Positions 20,346 to 29,387 of a DNA stretch of 41,041 bases are shown here, in pieces (position 1 is the stretch's first letter; the number at the start of each line of letters is the position of its first letter). Location: IMG/VR virus record IMGVR_UViG_3300027907_000025, positions 1 through 41,041 of that record; one strand, given 5' to 3'. The notes under the pieces were generated by a model. The model made no database searches and was not told where the DNA came from. It saw nothing but the letters and a program-made list of their open reading frames with translations. The stretch comes from a virus. Made by a program: the position numbers and the translations under genes.

Positions 20346-20570
20346 TTAATTCCTTTCTTTCGGTGGAACAAGAACACGAGGGTCCACGTTTATTTGCTGT
20401 GGAACAGGGTTAGCAGCTTGAACTGTCTCTGCAATAGGACGTGGACTGAAAATAGTCACTTTGCCACCCTGCATACAATATACTTCATCAGCAAATATTT
20501 TACACGGACCCTCAACCACTGTGCAGGCTATAACTACAGCCGCCCCACCAATAATGACGCGACGTAGCAT
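20346..20570 (-). CDS. Small putative lipoprotein (possible Rz1-like)
   Basis: 74 residues. The N-terminus [20 protein letters not shown] is a signal sequence with a lipobox-like VIAC. The rest has two further cysteines ([14 protein letters not shown]) and a Pro-rich tail ([17 protein letters not shown]), the general look of an outer-membrane spanin component. A paired inner-membrane Rz was not recognised. It overlaps the small putative holin by 37 bases, which supports a lysis cassette. Confidence 0.6.
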   Translation of the reverse strand: MLRRVIIGGAAVVIACTVVEGPCKIFADEVYCMQGGKVTIFSPRPIAETVQAANPVPQQINVDPRVLVPPKERN

Positions 20571-20671
20571 GCCAATCCCGCAGCAAGAAGATTATAACGA
20601 CCCGCCGGCACCCCCAATGCCGCGATAATAAACAACACTAGAGCAGCAATCAAGAATGCCAGCGAAATCAT
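20534..20671 (-). CDS. 45-residue hydrophobic protein, putative holin
   Basis: 45 residues from ATG 20671, with AAGGAGAG upstream. Sequence begins [20 protein letters not shown], then VPAGRYN and a second hydrophobic stretch ([18 protein letters not shown]), giving two membrane segments joined by a short basic turn. Too short for most gene finders. Small two-segment membrane proteins with this wording occur in phage lysis regions, and its overlap with the lipoprotein-like gene supports a holin or pinholin role. Function is inferred from topology. Confidence 0.65.
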   Translation of the reverse strand: MISLAFLIAALVLFIIAALGVPAGRYNLLAAGLACYVASLLVGRL

Positions 20672-20680
20672 ATTCTCTCC

Positions 20681-21307
20681 TTAAGCTGGTTTTGTAGTTC
20701 CGTATGGCGGCAAGTAGACCACTTGTGCTACTGTACCTGGCCCATGCCATACCACATAAGGCGTATGATCTTCCGGAGTACCTTCAGGTGGAGGGGGAAC
20801 CGGAGCAGTTGAGTCCGGTGGAATTGGAATAACTACACCACCACCTTCAGGAAGGTTTGGAGGCGCAGACGGTACTTGAGCCCAAGGAGGCGAATATCCA
20901 GGATCAACCGGACGATTTGGTGGAACGCCAGGTTGTGGCGGCTTCGGGAAGTTAGGGAATCCCGGAATATCCGGCCATCCTGCGACCGGTGGTCCTTCAG
21001 GACCCGTTGGAGGAACCCAAGGATGTGAAGGATATGGGGGTTGCGGATAAGCCCCACCAGGAGGTACAACGATTGGAGGAGTAGGACGTGGATCAGTCGG
21101 ACCCCAAATCCCCAATGGGGGACGCGGTTGACCCGGCAAAGACGGCCAGTTACCTGGAACACCTGGCCAACCAGCCACAGGCGGACCTTCAGGACCCGTT
21201 GGAGGAACCCAAGGATGTGAAGGATATGGTGGATAAAAGATTGGATGCTCAGGATGAGCACCCGAATCACCCCCTACCGGGGTAATTAGAGCTAGAAACG
21301 GAGCCAT
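20681..21307 (-). CDS. Proline-rich protein with an internal duplication
   Basis: 208 residues, strongly rich in Pro and Gly, beginning MAPFLALITPVGGDS. PPYPSHPWVPPTGPEGPPVA occurs twice, encoded by an exact 44-bp direct repeat. Similar low-complexity Pro-rich proteins lie near the fibres of other phages and have no assigned role. It ends with HGPGTVAQVVYLPPYG. It may be an extended stalk or an assembly factor. Confidence 0.7.
   Translation of the reverse strand: MAPFLALITPVGGDSGAHPEHPIFYPPYPSHPWVPPTGPEGPPVAGWPGVPGNWPSLPGQPRPPLGIWGPTDPRPTPPIVVPPGGAYPQPPYPSHPWVPPTGPEGPPVAGWPDIPGFPNFPKPPQPGVPPNRPVDPGYSPPWAQVPSAPPNLPEGGGVVIPIPPDSTAPVPPPPEGTPEDHTPYVVWHGPGTVAQVVYLPPYGTTKPA
20994..21229. repeat. 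Exact 44-bp direct repeat pair
   Basis: Positions 20994-21037 and 21186-21229 are identical, 192 bp apart, inside the proline-rich gene. Recombination between them would remove 64 codons in frame, so the length of this protein may vary. Confidence 0.85.
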
Positions 21308-21333
21308 TTACTTTCCTTTCGGTTGGTGATAAA

Positions 21334-21352
21334 CCCTGAATAATATTCAGGG
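21334..21352 (-). terminator. Candidate terminator after the fibre genes
   Basis: CCCTGAATA (21334-21342) pairs with TATTCAGGG (21344-21352) around one base; the fibre stop codon lies within it. On the minus strand it is followed by TTTAT only, so it is weak. It could reduce transcription into the spike and lysis genes. Confidence 0.4.
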
Positions 21353-23020
21353 GGAGAGATTTTTGGATATCCTTTCTAAGTTAGTTACACGCTGGATCAA
21401 GTCTTGAACCTGTAAAACCGTTTGAGCCAAAATAGCCATTTCATTAACAGCGGCAGGGTAAATTGCACCATCCTCGCCAACTTCTTCCACGTTGCCTCTA
21501 ACAGCCTGGGGTACATGCTGCAACAGATTTTGAGCACTGAAGCCCCAGTGGTCCTTGCCATCATCTATAAAAATTCCAACATCTAACCACCGAAACTTAA
21601 TAGGTTTAATCTTGTTGAAGACTTCCGCAGACAATAGGGGCATTGGTTCTATATCTTTCTTGATACGTTCATCTGAGCTAGAGACAGTAATCCAGCCAAC
21701 ACGAGTATTATCAACCCAAATCTGAACGTTGCCATCCCAATACCAATTATGACAGTTACCGCCAACCCCACCGTACATACCTGCCTTGGATGAATACCCC
21801 TGTGTTGTCCAAAGTCTACCGGCATCGTTTAGCTGCAAGATAACAGCATTATAGGGGTGATTAACGATTTCAAAATTATTTCCACTGGCTCGAATATATT
21901 TATTTCCACTGCCTTCTCTTATCTGTATCTCTGGCCTACAGCGAAGATATTCGCATTGCATTTCAGCACCAGTAATCACATTCCACCAAGTTTGCCATTG
22001 ATTACCGTTATTGTTCCAATAGATATCTCTGCAATAAAACGCATCCTCAGCTCTTACGTACGAGTTGGTATGTATAGGATTACCTGTCTTCCACTTCCCG
22101 CTCTCATTCCAGAATTCTAAGCCATTCACCCAAAGACTAGAGCTACATACTACTTGGCCGCAATCAATACGACCAGTGTCCCGCCGAAGCACTAGAGTAT
22201 TTCCATTATTATCCCAACTGGGATAAAAGCCGCGAAGCAAATCGGCATCTAGCCCTGAGTTCTGACCATCATTGCCCTGGTGCCAAATTTTACCACCGCC
22301 TTTAGTGGCTGTAGCTATTTGCCACTCAAGACTATCGTGAGCAAAATAGATGTTTCCGCGCTCAACTGTATAATCATCATTAAAAGCACGAAAGCATACG
22401 TAGCCTGGATCATCAACACCGATAGCAGCACCCCTCTTTCCTGCCGGTGCGGTCGGATTGTAAATCCTCAATGAGTTCCACTCTGGATTGCTAAGTTTTA
22501 CTGGTTGCTTAAACTCGGAAATTCCTGTTGCCCGATCTATAGATATAACCGCACCTTGGTAAACGCCCGCATCATTAAAACGCTCAATAACAAATGGGTC
22601 ACCAGCTGATAGGTGCGAAAGCACCTTCCAGCGGACCACGCCATTCGATTCCAGAAACAGACCCTTAGAGTAACCTGGGGAACCGTTGATTTCTATTACT
22701 ACGTCACTGGAAACCTTCTCGATCTTTAGCGCCCCCGTCAACGTACCGCCTGTAAGGGGGAGATAACCTGTACCAATAGTACCCGCCAATAAACTATCTA
22801 CATATTTCTTATCAGTGGCGTGATAATCTAGAGTTGGGATACTTCCATCCAACTTTAATGGCGCGAGCATGCGTCCATTACCATTACGATCAAGCGAATC
22901 CGTTAACGTCCTAGCGACGTCATTCATAGTATTATTAGCCCACTCGGAACGAATCAACGTCCCAGAGAGAACTGGGTTGCCCGTTGGCAACTGATACTGA
23001 CCACTAGAATCTCTAGGCAT
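21347..23020 (-). CDS. Tail fibre with C-terminal S74 chaperone (fibre 2)
   Basis: 557 residues from ATG 23020, overlapping the upstream fibre by 8 bases. The N-terminus MPRDSSGQYQLPTGNPVLSG followed by SEWANNTMNDVA is nearly the same as in the upstream fibre, so both attach to the tail the same way. The middle is beta-structured with Gly/Asn repeats. The last ~110 residues carry the peptidase S74 intramolecular chaperone (SSDERIKKDIEPM..., FRWLDVG..., GFSAQNL...), which folds the trimer and cleaves itself off. The Ser-Asp of S74 is present. Function: host receptor binding. Confidence 0.9.
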   Translation of the reverse strand: MPRDSSGQYQLPTGNPVLSGTLIRSEWANNTMNDVARTLTDSLDRNGNGRMLAPLKLDGSIPTLDYHATDKKYVDSLLAGTIGTGYLPLTGGTLTGALKIEKVSSDVVIEINGSPGYSKGLFLESNGVVRWKVLSHLSAGDPFVIERFNDAGVYQGAVISIDRATGISEFKQPVKLSNPEWNSLRIYNPTAPAGKRGAAIGVDDPGYVCFRAFNDDYTVERGNIYFAHDSLEWQIATATKGGGKIWHQGNDGQNSGLDADLLRGFYPSWDNNGNTLVLRRDTGRIDCGQVVCSSSLWVNGLEFWNESGKWKTGNPIHTNSYVRAEDAFYCRDIYWNNNGNQWQTWWNVITGAEMQCEYLRCRPEIQIREGSGNKYIRASGNNFEIVNHPYNAVILQLNDAGRLWTTQGYSSKAGMYGGVGGNCHNWYWDGNVQIWVDNTRVGWITVSSSDERIKKDIEPMPLLSAEVFNKIKPIKFRWLDVGIFIDDGKDHWGFSAQNLLQHVPQAVRGNVEEVGEDGAIYPAAVNEMAILAQTVLQVQDLIQRVTNLERISKNLSP

Positions 23021-24620
23021 TTGTCTTCTGAGCTAGTTGTTGGATTGCCTTAATGATCCACGGAACTAACTCAGCATAGCCCAGCATCTTAAGATTCTCA
23101 GGACGTATTGAACTGGGTTCCAAGCCAACTTCGCTCATTATGGATACGGCTTCGGGAATGACCTTTGATATTTGATCTGCATTCAAACCTATCCTGTGCT
23201 CTTCAACTTCCCCTAGAAGTTCTGCCAGTGCGGGCTTAATGGTATACTGGATGACGTCTAGGCCATTAAGAATCTCTAGAGCATCTACCCCGGTGGGTTT
23301 AATGTTATCTTTAAGTCGCGAATCACTGTAATTGTATGTCTGGAATCTTTTATATAACGCATTGTCCACGTTAAAGATAAGCTCATTATTCTCCCAAGCC
23401 ATACAGCCTCTGTTTCCACCCATGAACAAAGTACAGTGACCTTGGTCCCGAATTGGCCCGCCTATATGACCATTCCAAGAAATAACTTGATCTCCGGCCC
23501 GAACATGTGAGGTACTTTCAATCCCATTGTAGAAATGCCACCAGCCTGCACTGTTCACAACACCCATCCCGTTCATGCTGATGTCGTTGCACTTAACTGC
23601 GCTGCTAGTATAGATAGGTTGAGCCGTGCGCCACCAGCCTCCTTCGTTGTACCAACGACACCCGCCAGCGTCATAACAGGAAGCGTAAACAACGTTATCC
23701 CCCGCGCGTACCACGATCTGATTGGCAGCGTTGCCGATGTTCGCGTGATATCCATCCACCATGTCTGAATTGGATACTGTCAAGTTTGGTGCGTCGCCCA
23801 AGTTCAGTATTCGCTGACCTGTGCCTATGTCATAGCACTGGTTAGTAGAAGCATAAAGAACGAGCCCACCTGTAAAACCCCCAGCATCATTCAATCTTCC
23901 CCAGTATAACGTACCATCAGAACTAAGCTGAATCCGTGCGTTTCGCAAATTAACAGTACCAGTGGGATAATAAAGGACAATAAGCGGATCAGACTTGTGC
24001 ACAGTCAATGTGCCCGTCAGTGTTCCACCTGAGAGTGGAAGATATCCAACCCCTGCTGCCGGGTTTACCGCAAATGGGAGATTAGTCTTAATATCATATG
24101 CTATATTATCTGGGCCAATTCGTATGCCCCCATTCCAAGACGCACGATCATCGGTTTTCTTGCCAAACAAAAGTGTACCATCATTCAGAGCTTCAACAGC
24201 ACCATTCTGATCACCAGCAGGGGCGTTAGAATTTCTCCATGTGGTTGCTGCATTATTAACAGTAATATTAGTACCCTGAACGTCCAACGTACTAGTTCCA
24301 GCTATGATTGTCTGGACTCGAGTCGCTTCCCACTGCTGGACTTGTGATCCCTTGACAGAAAGATTGAGAACACCACTCGCAGATCGATACAAACCAGATG
24401 TAGTTTCCTGAGTAAACGCCAAACCAGGAGCAGTAATAGCACCATCCGTAATCTTGAACGGGGCAAGCATTCCACCACGTCCATTTCGATCCAAACTATT
24501 CTCGAGTTCAGCCCCAATATCAACCATCGTGGTATTTGCCCAGGTACTCTCAATAAGAGTCCCAGAAACAACAGGGTTCCCCGATGGCAAGACATACTGA
24601 CCTTGATTATTACGAGGCAT
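23013..24620 (-). CDS. Tail fibre with C-terminal S74 chaperone (fibre 1)
   Basis: 535 residues from ATG 24620. The N-terminal anchor MPRNNQGQYVLPSGNPVVSG is shared with fibre 2. Beta-rich shaft with Gly-Gly-Thr-Leu-Thr-Gly motifs (LPLSGGTLTGTLTV). S74 chaperone from ~residue 432 (YSDSRLKDNIKPTG, then IGLNADQISKVIPEAV). The C-terminus is a coiled-coil end (PWIIKAIQQLAQK). It binds the receptor as a trimer. The codon run up to ~24.3 kb contains CTCGAG sites, and the rest of the fibre block does not. Confidence 0.9.
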   Translation of the reverse strand: MPRNNQGQYVLPSGNPVVSGTLIESTWANTTMVDIGAELENSLDRNGRGGMLAPFKITDGAITAPGLAFTQETTSGLYRSASGVLNLSVKGSQVQQWEATRVQTIIAGTSTLDVQGTNITVNNAATTWRNSNAPAGDQNGAVEALNDGTLLFGKKTDDRASWNGGIRIGPDNIAYDIKTNLPFAVNPAAGVGYLPLSGGTLTGTLTVHKSDPLIVLYYPTGTVNLRNARIQLSSDGTLYWGRLNDAGGFTGGLVLYASTNQCYDIGTGQRILNLGDAPNLTVSNSDMVDGYHANIGNAANQIVVRAGDNVVYASCYDAGGCRWYNEGGWWRTAQPIYTSSAVKCNDISMNGMGVVNSAGWWHFYNGIESTSHVRAGDQVISWNGHIGGPIRDQGHCTLFMGGNRGCMAWENNELIFNVDNALYKRFQTYNYSDSRLKDNIKPTGVDALEILNGLDVIQYTIKPALAELLGEVEEHRIGLNADQISKVIPEAVSIMSEVGLEPSSIRPENLKMLGYAELVPWIIKAIQQLAQKTNA

Positions 24621-24622
24621 GT

Positions 24623-26398
24623 CTATTGCTCCAGTATGTCTTCATCAGTAATAGATTGTACGCCTCCCAGACCCAAAGGCATCCCAAGAGCACGTGCTCC
24701 CTTATCCGCCTTGAGCCTCTGAAGAAGCTTCTGAGGTCTAGTTTGCCCCAACAATAGATTCTTACCAGGACCCGTGGTCGACAAGAATGCCCCACCGGTC
24801 GCTGCACCTGTGGTTCCCAATGTAGTCAATGGGTCCACAAGCAATCCAAGACCAAATGCCCCAAGAGCGCCACGTTCAATAGTACCACTAGACCTAGTTC
24901 GTTCAGAGAAGACGTCCTTACCTACCTCAGCAGGACGTTGCATAATACCGCCACTCTCAGCAAACCGTGGCCTGGCAGTACGCTTCTTTACAGCCGCAAG
25001 AAGTTGCTCAGGCGTAAAATCTCCGTAATCATTCCCAAGAGAGGTAGCAGCTTCACGTACTGTTGCAAACTTGGAATATTGATCATCAAGAGGTTTTAGA
25101 GTCTTCTGAACATTAACGGGAAGTCCAGAACGATATGCATTTGTCCAATCAGCCTCAAGATCATCAAGAATGCCAGCAATGTTACTACTCTGAGGATTAT
25201 TGGTCGCTTTTCGCCAATTCTGTTCCTGTTTAGTCAGAAATGCTTCAAATTGCTTAGCCCGATCACCCGTCACTGTAGCCCTATTACCCATCCCGGTATA
25301 TTGTGGAAACATATCGTGATAATACCCTCTTATAACATTTCGAAGTTCATTTCGAGCGTCAGGGGTAAGACCACGCTTAGGATCATTGATAATTTGATCA
25401 ATACGAGAATCAAACGTTGGATTATACTTAATCTTAACATTCTTAAGTACATTTCCATATTGACGCTCAAATTCATCTGAAATCTCTCCAACCTGGTCCC
25501 GTACGTGCCCAACATTGGACGTAGACTTCATATTAGGTGGAAGAGCATCATCAATCAAGCTTTGTCGCCATGTATTAACGGCAGCGTCACGTTGGTTCTT
25601 TACAACAGACCCGACGACTGGGTAAGATTGAACGCGCTCCTCCATAGCCTTCGCGAGATTACCTGTAACAGATCGTGGGTCTGCTTGTTGACCCAACGTC
25701 ATAACATCTCTGACGGCCTTGGGAAGCGCCGCAACAGCCGGATTTTGAGCGACAACACCCTTGATACCAGCTCCAACAATATCTCCAAAAGCTTGTCCAC
25801 CAAGACCAGCAGCACCTTCAACCATAGCATTCGTACCACGATCCTCTTCACCAATAACTGGTTTAACAGCACCAGAAAGAGCACCAGCAGTAACAGCGCC
25901 ACCATATTTAACTGCCTCCTGGGCTGCCCTAGTCTTAGGAAGAGTAGATACCTTACTAATGATCTTAGCAGCTGGAAGCGCCGTCAAAACATCACCAGCA
26001 AAACGTGAAACCCCAGAAGTGGTTCCAAGCTCCTGTTCCATCGCGCGACGAACCGCTAAATCATGCTTCTCTTCTTCCGAAAGACCAGATATAAGTTGCT
26101 TAGCCCCCATTGCATACTCGTCGAGAGTACGTTCTGCCCCATACGTAGCATGACGCCATTTTGGAAGTTGTGATACCTTCTCCCACGCTTCTCTCTGAAT
26201 AGGATCAGAAGGGGGAACCGGCCTATCTTCTCCAGTAGGAATCTGGGCTACAACATCTGCTTTCGAAGCTGCAGGCGCAGGAGTTGGAGCCGCAGCTGGA
26301 GTTTTCTTGAACTTCGACAGCGCAGATTTAATCTTAGTATCCGGAGTACCATCCGGAAACTCAGCAACCGAACCATCTGGAAGTTCAATCTCAATCAT
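24623..26398 (-). CDS. Large internal/ejection-type virion protein
   Basis: 591 residues. The N-terminal MIEIELPDGSVAEFPDGTPD followed by TKIKSAL is a short domain seen at the start of many phage ejection or tail proteins. Then ~100 Ala/Pro residues, long helical regions (DEFERQYGNVLKNVKIKY..., RKATNNPQSSNIAGILDDL) and a Gly-rich hydrophobic part (IERGALGAFGLGLLVDPL, TTGAATGGAFLSTTGPG) that could insert into a membrane. Position between the internal proteins and the fibres fits a DNA-ejection protein. Exact homology is not determined. Confidence 0.75.
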   Translation of the reverse strand: MIEIELPDGSVAEFPDGTPDTKIKSALSKFKKTPAAAPTPAPAASKADVVAQIPTGEDRPVPPSDPIQREAWEKVSQLPKWRHATYGAERTLDEYAMGAKQLISGLSEEEKHDLAVRRAMEQELGTTSGVSRFAGDVLTALPAAKIISKVSTLPKTRAAQEAVKYGGAVTAGALSGAVKPVIGEEDRGTNAMVEGAAGLGGQAFGDIVGAGIKGVVAQNPAVAALPKAVRDVMTLGQQADPRSVTGNLAKAMEERVQSYPVVGSVVKNQRDAAVNTWRQSLIDDALPPNMKSTSNVGHVRDQVGEISDEFERQYGNVLKNVKIKYNPTFDSRIDQIINDPKRGLTPDARNELRNVIRGYYHDMFPQYTGMGNRATVTGDRAKQFEAFLTKQEQNWRKATNNPQSSNIAGILDDLEADWTNAYRSGLPVNVQKTLKPLDDQYSKFATVREAATSLGNDYGDFTPEQLLAAVKKRTARPRFAESGGIMQRPAEVGKDVFSERTRSSGTIERGALGAFGLGLLVDPLTTLGTTGAATGGAFLSTTGPGKNLLLGQTRPQKLLQRLKADKGARALGMPLGLGGVQSITDEDILEQ

Positions 26399-27516
26399 TC
26401 AAGTTCCCCAGACTCGGCATTATATTTCCGACGAGGTTTCTCGGATGCAGCAGGCTTAGGAGACGCAAAATCGGCATCATCCTTTGTATCTTCTTCTCCT
26501 CGAGCCGACTTAACAGTAGTCTTCCAATTATCATAATGCTTTTTAACCTGATCCAGATTCTTTTTCAGAGTTTTATCATCCTGATTCGGATCCAGGTTAG
26601 CAATAGTAGCTTGAAGATATTGTAATTCTTGCACGGCAACCTGGCCAAGAGCACCACCTGTCGGAGACATTTGACGCATCTTGTTGAGTTCTTCAAACCC
26701 CAGGTTAGCCTTAATTGTATCAATAGTGGTACTCAGGTTATATGCCTTAGTACCAGGAATCTTACGCACTTGTGAACCAATAAGTCCAGTAGTCCCCTTG
26801 TCCACGAGCTTAACAGCCTCGTCAACTTTTGCACTAATTTGTTCAGCTTTTCCAAGAGATGCATCTTCAGCCGCTCGACGTTTATCCTTTGCAGTCTTGA
26901 GCTTATCCTTGGCTGCATCAATCTTAGCTTGGGCAGCTGCTTCTTTTGATGCTGCCGGACCCCCAGGAATTGCTTCAAGGTCCCCGTCAGGCGTAAACCG
27001 ATAACCTGGCGGAGGCTTACCCCCGGTACGATTAGCTGAATTAGCATTAATATCCGCCCGAATATCACGTCTCAATTGACGGTCTGCTTCTTTTTCCTCG
27101 TGTTGCTGTTGTAGCTTAGCACGACTCTCTTCAACTTTAATGGCAGCATCCAATACACGCCCACGACGCGTTTCTTGAACCTTCTCCTTATACTCAGGGG
27201 ATTCGGCAGTTTCACCAGTAAGCGGATCATATGTCCCACGCTCTGTAACCTGTTCTGCCCTATCACTAAGAGCCTTCTTAAATATGGAACCACCCAGACC
27301 TTGCATCTGTTTATCAGCGGCAAGTGACCCTACAATCCCAATATCCGCAAGCTGATTACTCTGAGCAACACGCTCCTGCACCTGCTCGGGTGTATACCTC
27401 GGGACTGTAGAAGTAGGAGTTGACAGTTTTCTGTACTCGTCCATCAACTCATCGTACGCCGTCCTAGAAGGGTCTTGAGGAGCATCAGGAGCCGACTTAC
27501 GAAGCACAACACCCAT
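26395..27516 (-). CDS. Coiled-coil virion protein, likely internal/ejection
   Basis: 373 residues from ATG 27516 (GGAGG upstream; a longer frame to 27552 is unsupported). Rich in Ala, Lys, Glu and Gln with long helices (KEAAAQAKIDAAKDKLKTAK, VQELQYLQATIANLD), and no cysteine-rich or membrane segment. It overlaps the next protein's start by four bases. Placed among internal virion genes, it is likely part of the ejectosome or internal core. Confidence 0.7.
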   Translation of the reverse strand: MGVVLRKSAPDAPQDPSRTAYDELMDEYRKLSTPTSTVPRYTPEQVQERVAQSNQLADIGIVGSLAADKQMQGLGGSIFKKALSDRAEQVTERGTYDPLTGETAESPEYKEKVQETRRGRVLDAAIKVEESRAKLQQQHEEKEADRQLRRDIRADINANSANRTGGKPPPGYRFTPDGDLEAIPGGPAASKEAAAQAKIDAAKDKLKTAKDKRRAAEDASLGKAEQISAKVDEAVKLVDKGTTGLIGSQVRKIPGTKAYNLSTTIDTIKANLGFEELNKMRQMSPTGGALGQVAVQELQYLQATIANLDPNQDDKTLKKNLDQVKKHYDNWKTTVKSARGEEDTKDDADFASPKPAASEKPRRKYNAESGELE

Positions 27517-27517
27517 T

Positions 27518-27910
27518 TTAGCCTCCAGGAAGCATAGGAGGAGTAGAAGCATCCATTACAGGTGCAGGGGGGCCAACCATTCCAGGCATTCCACCCGGTT
27601 GCCCACGTCTCAATGCATCCATAGCCATTTGAGCAAGCTTCTTACGACGTTCAACTTCCTCATTCTCAGCCTTTTGCAACCCTTCAGTGACACCACCTTG
27701 TTGCTTCTCGAGCTGATATTGATTCAATCCAGACAACGCCATTGTGACAGGGTTCGGAGCCACATAATGGCCACTTACCATCTGTCCTTGCATACCTTCC
27801 TGAGCCTGGCCACGCATCTTATCAATCATTTTCTGTTTGCGTGCAAGCTCAGTCTGCTGAGGCTGGTTACTCTGAAGTAGCGCCGCAATCACTTCGGGGG
27901 GCATTGACAT
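27518..27910 (-). CDS. Small virion-associated protein
   Basis: 130 residues from ATG 27910, TAGGAG upstream. Gln-rich helical N-terminal half (AALLQSNQPQQTELARKQKM) and a Gly/Pro/Met-rich end (GGMPGMVGPPAPVMDAS). No family is assigned. Located between the two internal proteins and one base from its successor, so it is probably a co-assembled virion component. Confidence 0.68.
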   Translation of the reverse strand: MSMPPEVIAALLQSNQPQQTELARKQKMIDKMRGQAQEGMQGQMVSGHYVAPNPVTMALSGLNQYQLEKQQGGVTEGLQKAENEEVERRKKLAQMAMDALRRGQPGGMPGMVGPPAPVMDASTPPMLPGG

Positions 27911-27919
27911 GATTTACTC

Positions 27920-28933
27920 CTAGAACATAACTGCGGCCATCATAGCCATGGACGCCATTTGAGTATTTTGAGCCTTCTTCGCATTTGCTTGGCCTACTCG
28001 AGCCTCATAATCAGAGCTTGCAGCACCCATCAAATCAGCCCCTTGAGCCTGACTAGCATTGGTAAAATTCTCAAAATTAGGCGCTTGGATTCCGGTCTGT
28101 CCCTGAAGGAGAGCATTAATGTCCTGAAGTGGTTGATTACGCTGTGCCATCCCCTCTTCAAGCTGTCGACCACGAAGCTGTTCATTAAACATTCCGGATT
28201 TTACTGCAGAGTCAACATTGAACCCCAAGGAGTCATAGAGTTGTTGCCATTGTTGCTGCTGTGCCTTATTTTGGAACTCGGCAGATTGCAAACCCTGACC
28301 AAACATCTGTCCTGCTTCTGCACGCCCAGCTTCCATTGCTCCCATACGCGCACGTGTTTCTGCATCACCTTGCTCACGCATTGCGGTTTGCCATGGCTTG
28401 CTAAATTCTGTGACCCCCTGATTAGCAAGACGCGACTCGAGATTCGATCTTGATTCCTCGAGTTGCGGTTTCTGCCAATTCCAAGCTGCCTCTTGTCCCG
28501 CTTGTCGCCAAGAATCCATTCCTGCGGGCGCACCAAAGCTATACGCCATATTGCCAACATTTTGTGGCATTTGCTCACTGGTAATGTGTGATCCACCAGG
28601 GTCAAGTGATCCATAATCAAAGGGATTTGCATAATTACCTTTTAACTGATCCATCAACCCACCGGCAAGCTCACTACGTCCGGCTTGTAACCCCTGTTGG
28701 GCATCTAATGCCCTTTGCATCTCCGGGTCTAGGGTAACATTCTGGGACCATTCAGTAATAGGCTTACCGGTTGCGGGGTCCACACCTTCTTTTGCAGACC
28801 AACTGCTCGAGCCCCATGGATTCGTCTGATTAGGACGATTAGCCCATGTCTGTTGAGCATTTAGTTGAGCATTTTGCTCACCCTGCAATTGAGCTTGCTG
28901 AGCGTAATTTGGTGCTTTAGGAGTACTTCCCAT
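27920..28933 (-). CDS. Gln/Ala-rich internal virion protein
   Basis: 337 residues. The N-terminus MGSTPKAPNYAQQAQLQGEQ followed by NAQLNAQQTWANRPNQTNPWG is typical of a widely found phage virion protein placed after the tail nozzle and GNAT genes. Mostly helical with many Gln, Ala and Gly; the C-terminus is a hydrophobic AsnThrGlnMetAlaSerMetAla segment that could reach a membrane. It is the likely counterpart of internal core/ejection proteins. No enzymatic motif. Confidence 0.72.
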   Translation of the reverse strand: MGSTPKAPNYAQQAQLQGEQNAQLNAQQTWANRPNQTNPWGSSSWSAKEGVDPATGKPITEWSQNVTLDPEMQRALDAQQGLQAGRSELAGGLMDQLKGNYANPFDYGSLDPGGSHITSEQMPQNVGNMAYSFGAPAGMDSWRQAGQEAAWNWQKPQLEESRSNLESRLANQGVTEFSKPWQTAMREQGDAETRARMGAMEAGRAEAGQMFGQGLQSAEFQNKAQQQQWQQLYDSLGFNVDSAVKSGMFNEQLRGRQLEEGMAQRNQPLQDINALLQGQTGIQAPNFENFTNASQAQGADLMGAASSDYEARVGQANAKKAQNTQMASMAMMAAVMF

Positions 28934-28937
28934 GACG

Positions 28938-29387
28938 TCACCTTATCCAACGACATTCGGACCGAGACATACTCAAGATGACCAAATCACCCGCATGTCC
29001 GCCATTCGGCAGTGTAATTATATCCTTGAATCCCAACTGTCTGTCAAAATCAAGTGCACGCTCATTTTTGCTGTCCACAAAAGCTAGAACGTATTCCAAA
29101 TCCCTCGTCTTAAAAGGGAATTCGAATGCCTTCCTGACCTTGTGCCTAGTTATGCATTTCGGGTCCTGGACTATAATATGCATTACACAGGTATTTCCTA
29201 CAAAATGGTCATATCCCACTGCACCTGCAACATCTTCCATGTCCCGCTTCATTTCAATCTTATCACTCGGAACATATAATGTACCTGCAAACATTGGATC
29301 CCAAGGAAGACTAATCCGGTCATAGAAAAACTCCCAAATAAATCTAGCCTCCTTCATTCCAGAATCAGCGGCAATAGTAATCACCAT
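28938..29387 (-). CDS. GNAT-like N-acetyltransferase-fold virion-region protein
   Basis: 149 residues from ATG 29387. It has the GNAT-like pattern NTCVMHIIVQDPKCITRHKV, ERALDFDRQLGFKDIITLPN and DLVILSMSRSECRW, found in phage proteins next to the tail nozzle. T7-like phages also carry an acetyltransferase-fold protein among the internal proteins. The acetyl-CoA loop Q/RxxGxG/A is not obvious (RHKVRKA), so it may be structural or use a divergent cofactor site. It overlaps the nozzle gene by 7 bases. Confidence 0.75.
   Translation of the reverse strand: MVITIAADSGMKEARFIWEFFYDRISLPWDPMFAGTLYVPSDKIEMKRDMEDVAGAVGYDHFVGNTCVMHIIVQDPKCITRHKVRKAFEFPFKTRDLEYVLAFVDSKNERALDFDRQLGFKDIITLPNGGHAGDLVILSMSRSECRWIR

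Noticed and set aside
19692-20567. Long plus-strand frames with Gly-rich translation opposite the spike gene
   Set aside because: Antisense of the collagen-like and Pro-rich coding; no ribosome binding site or promoter.
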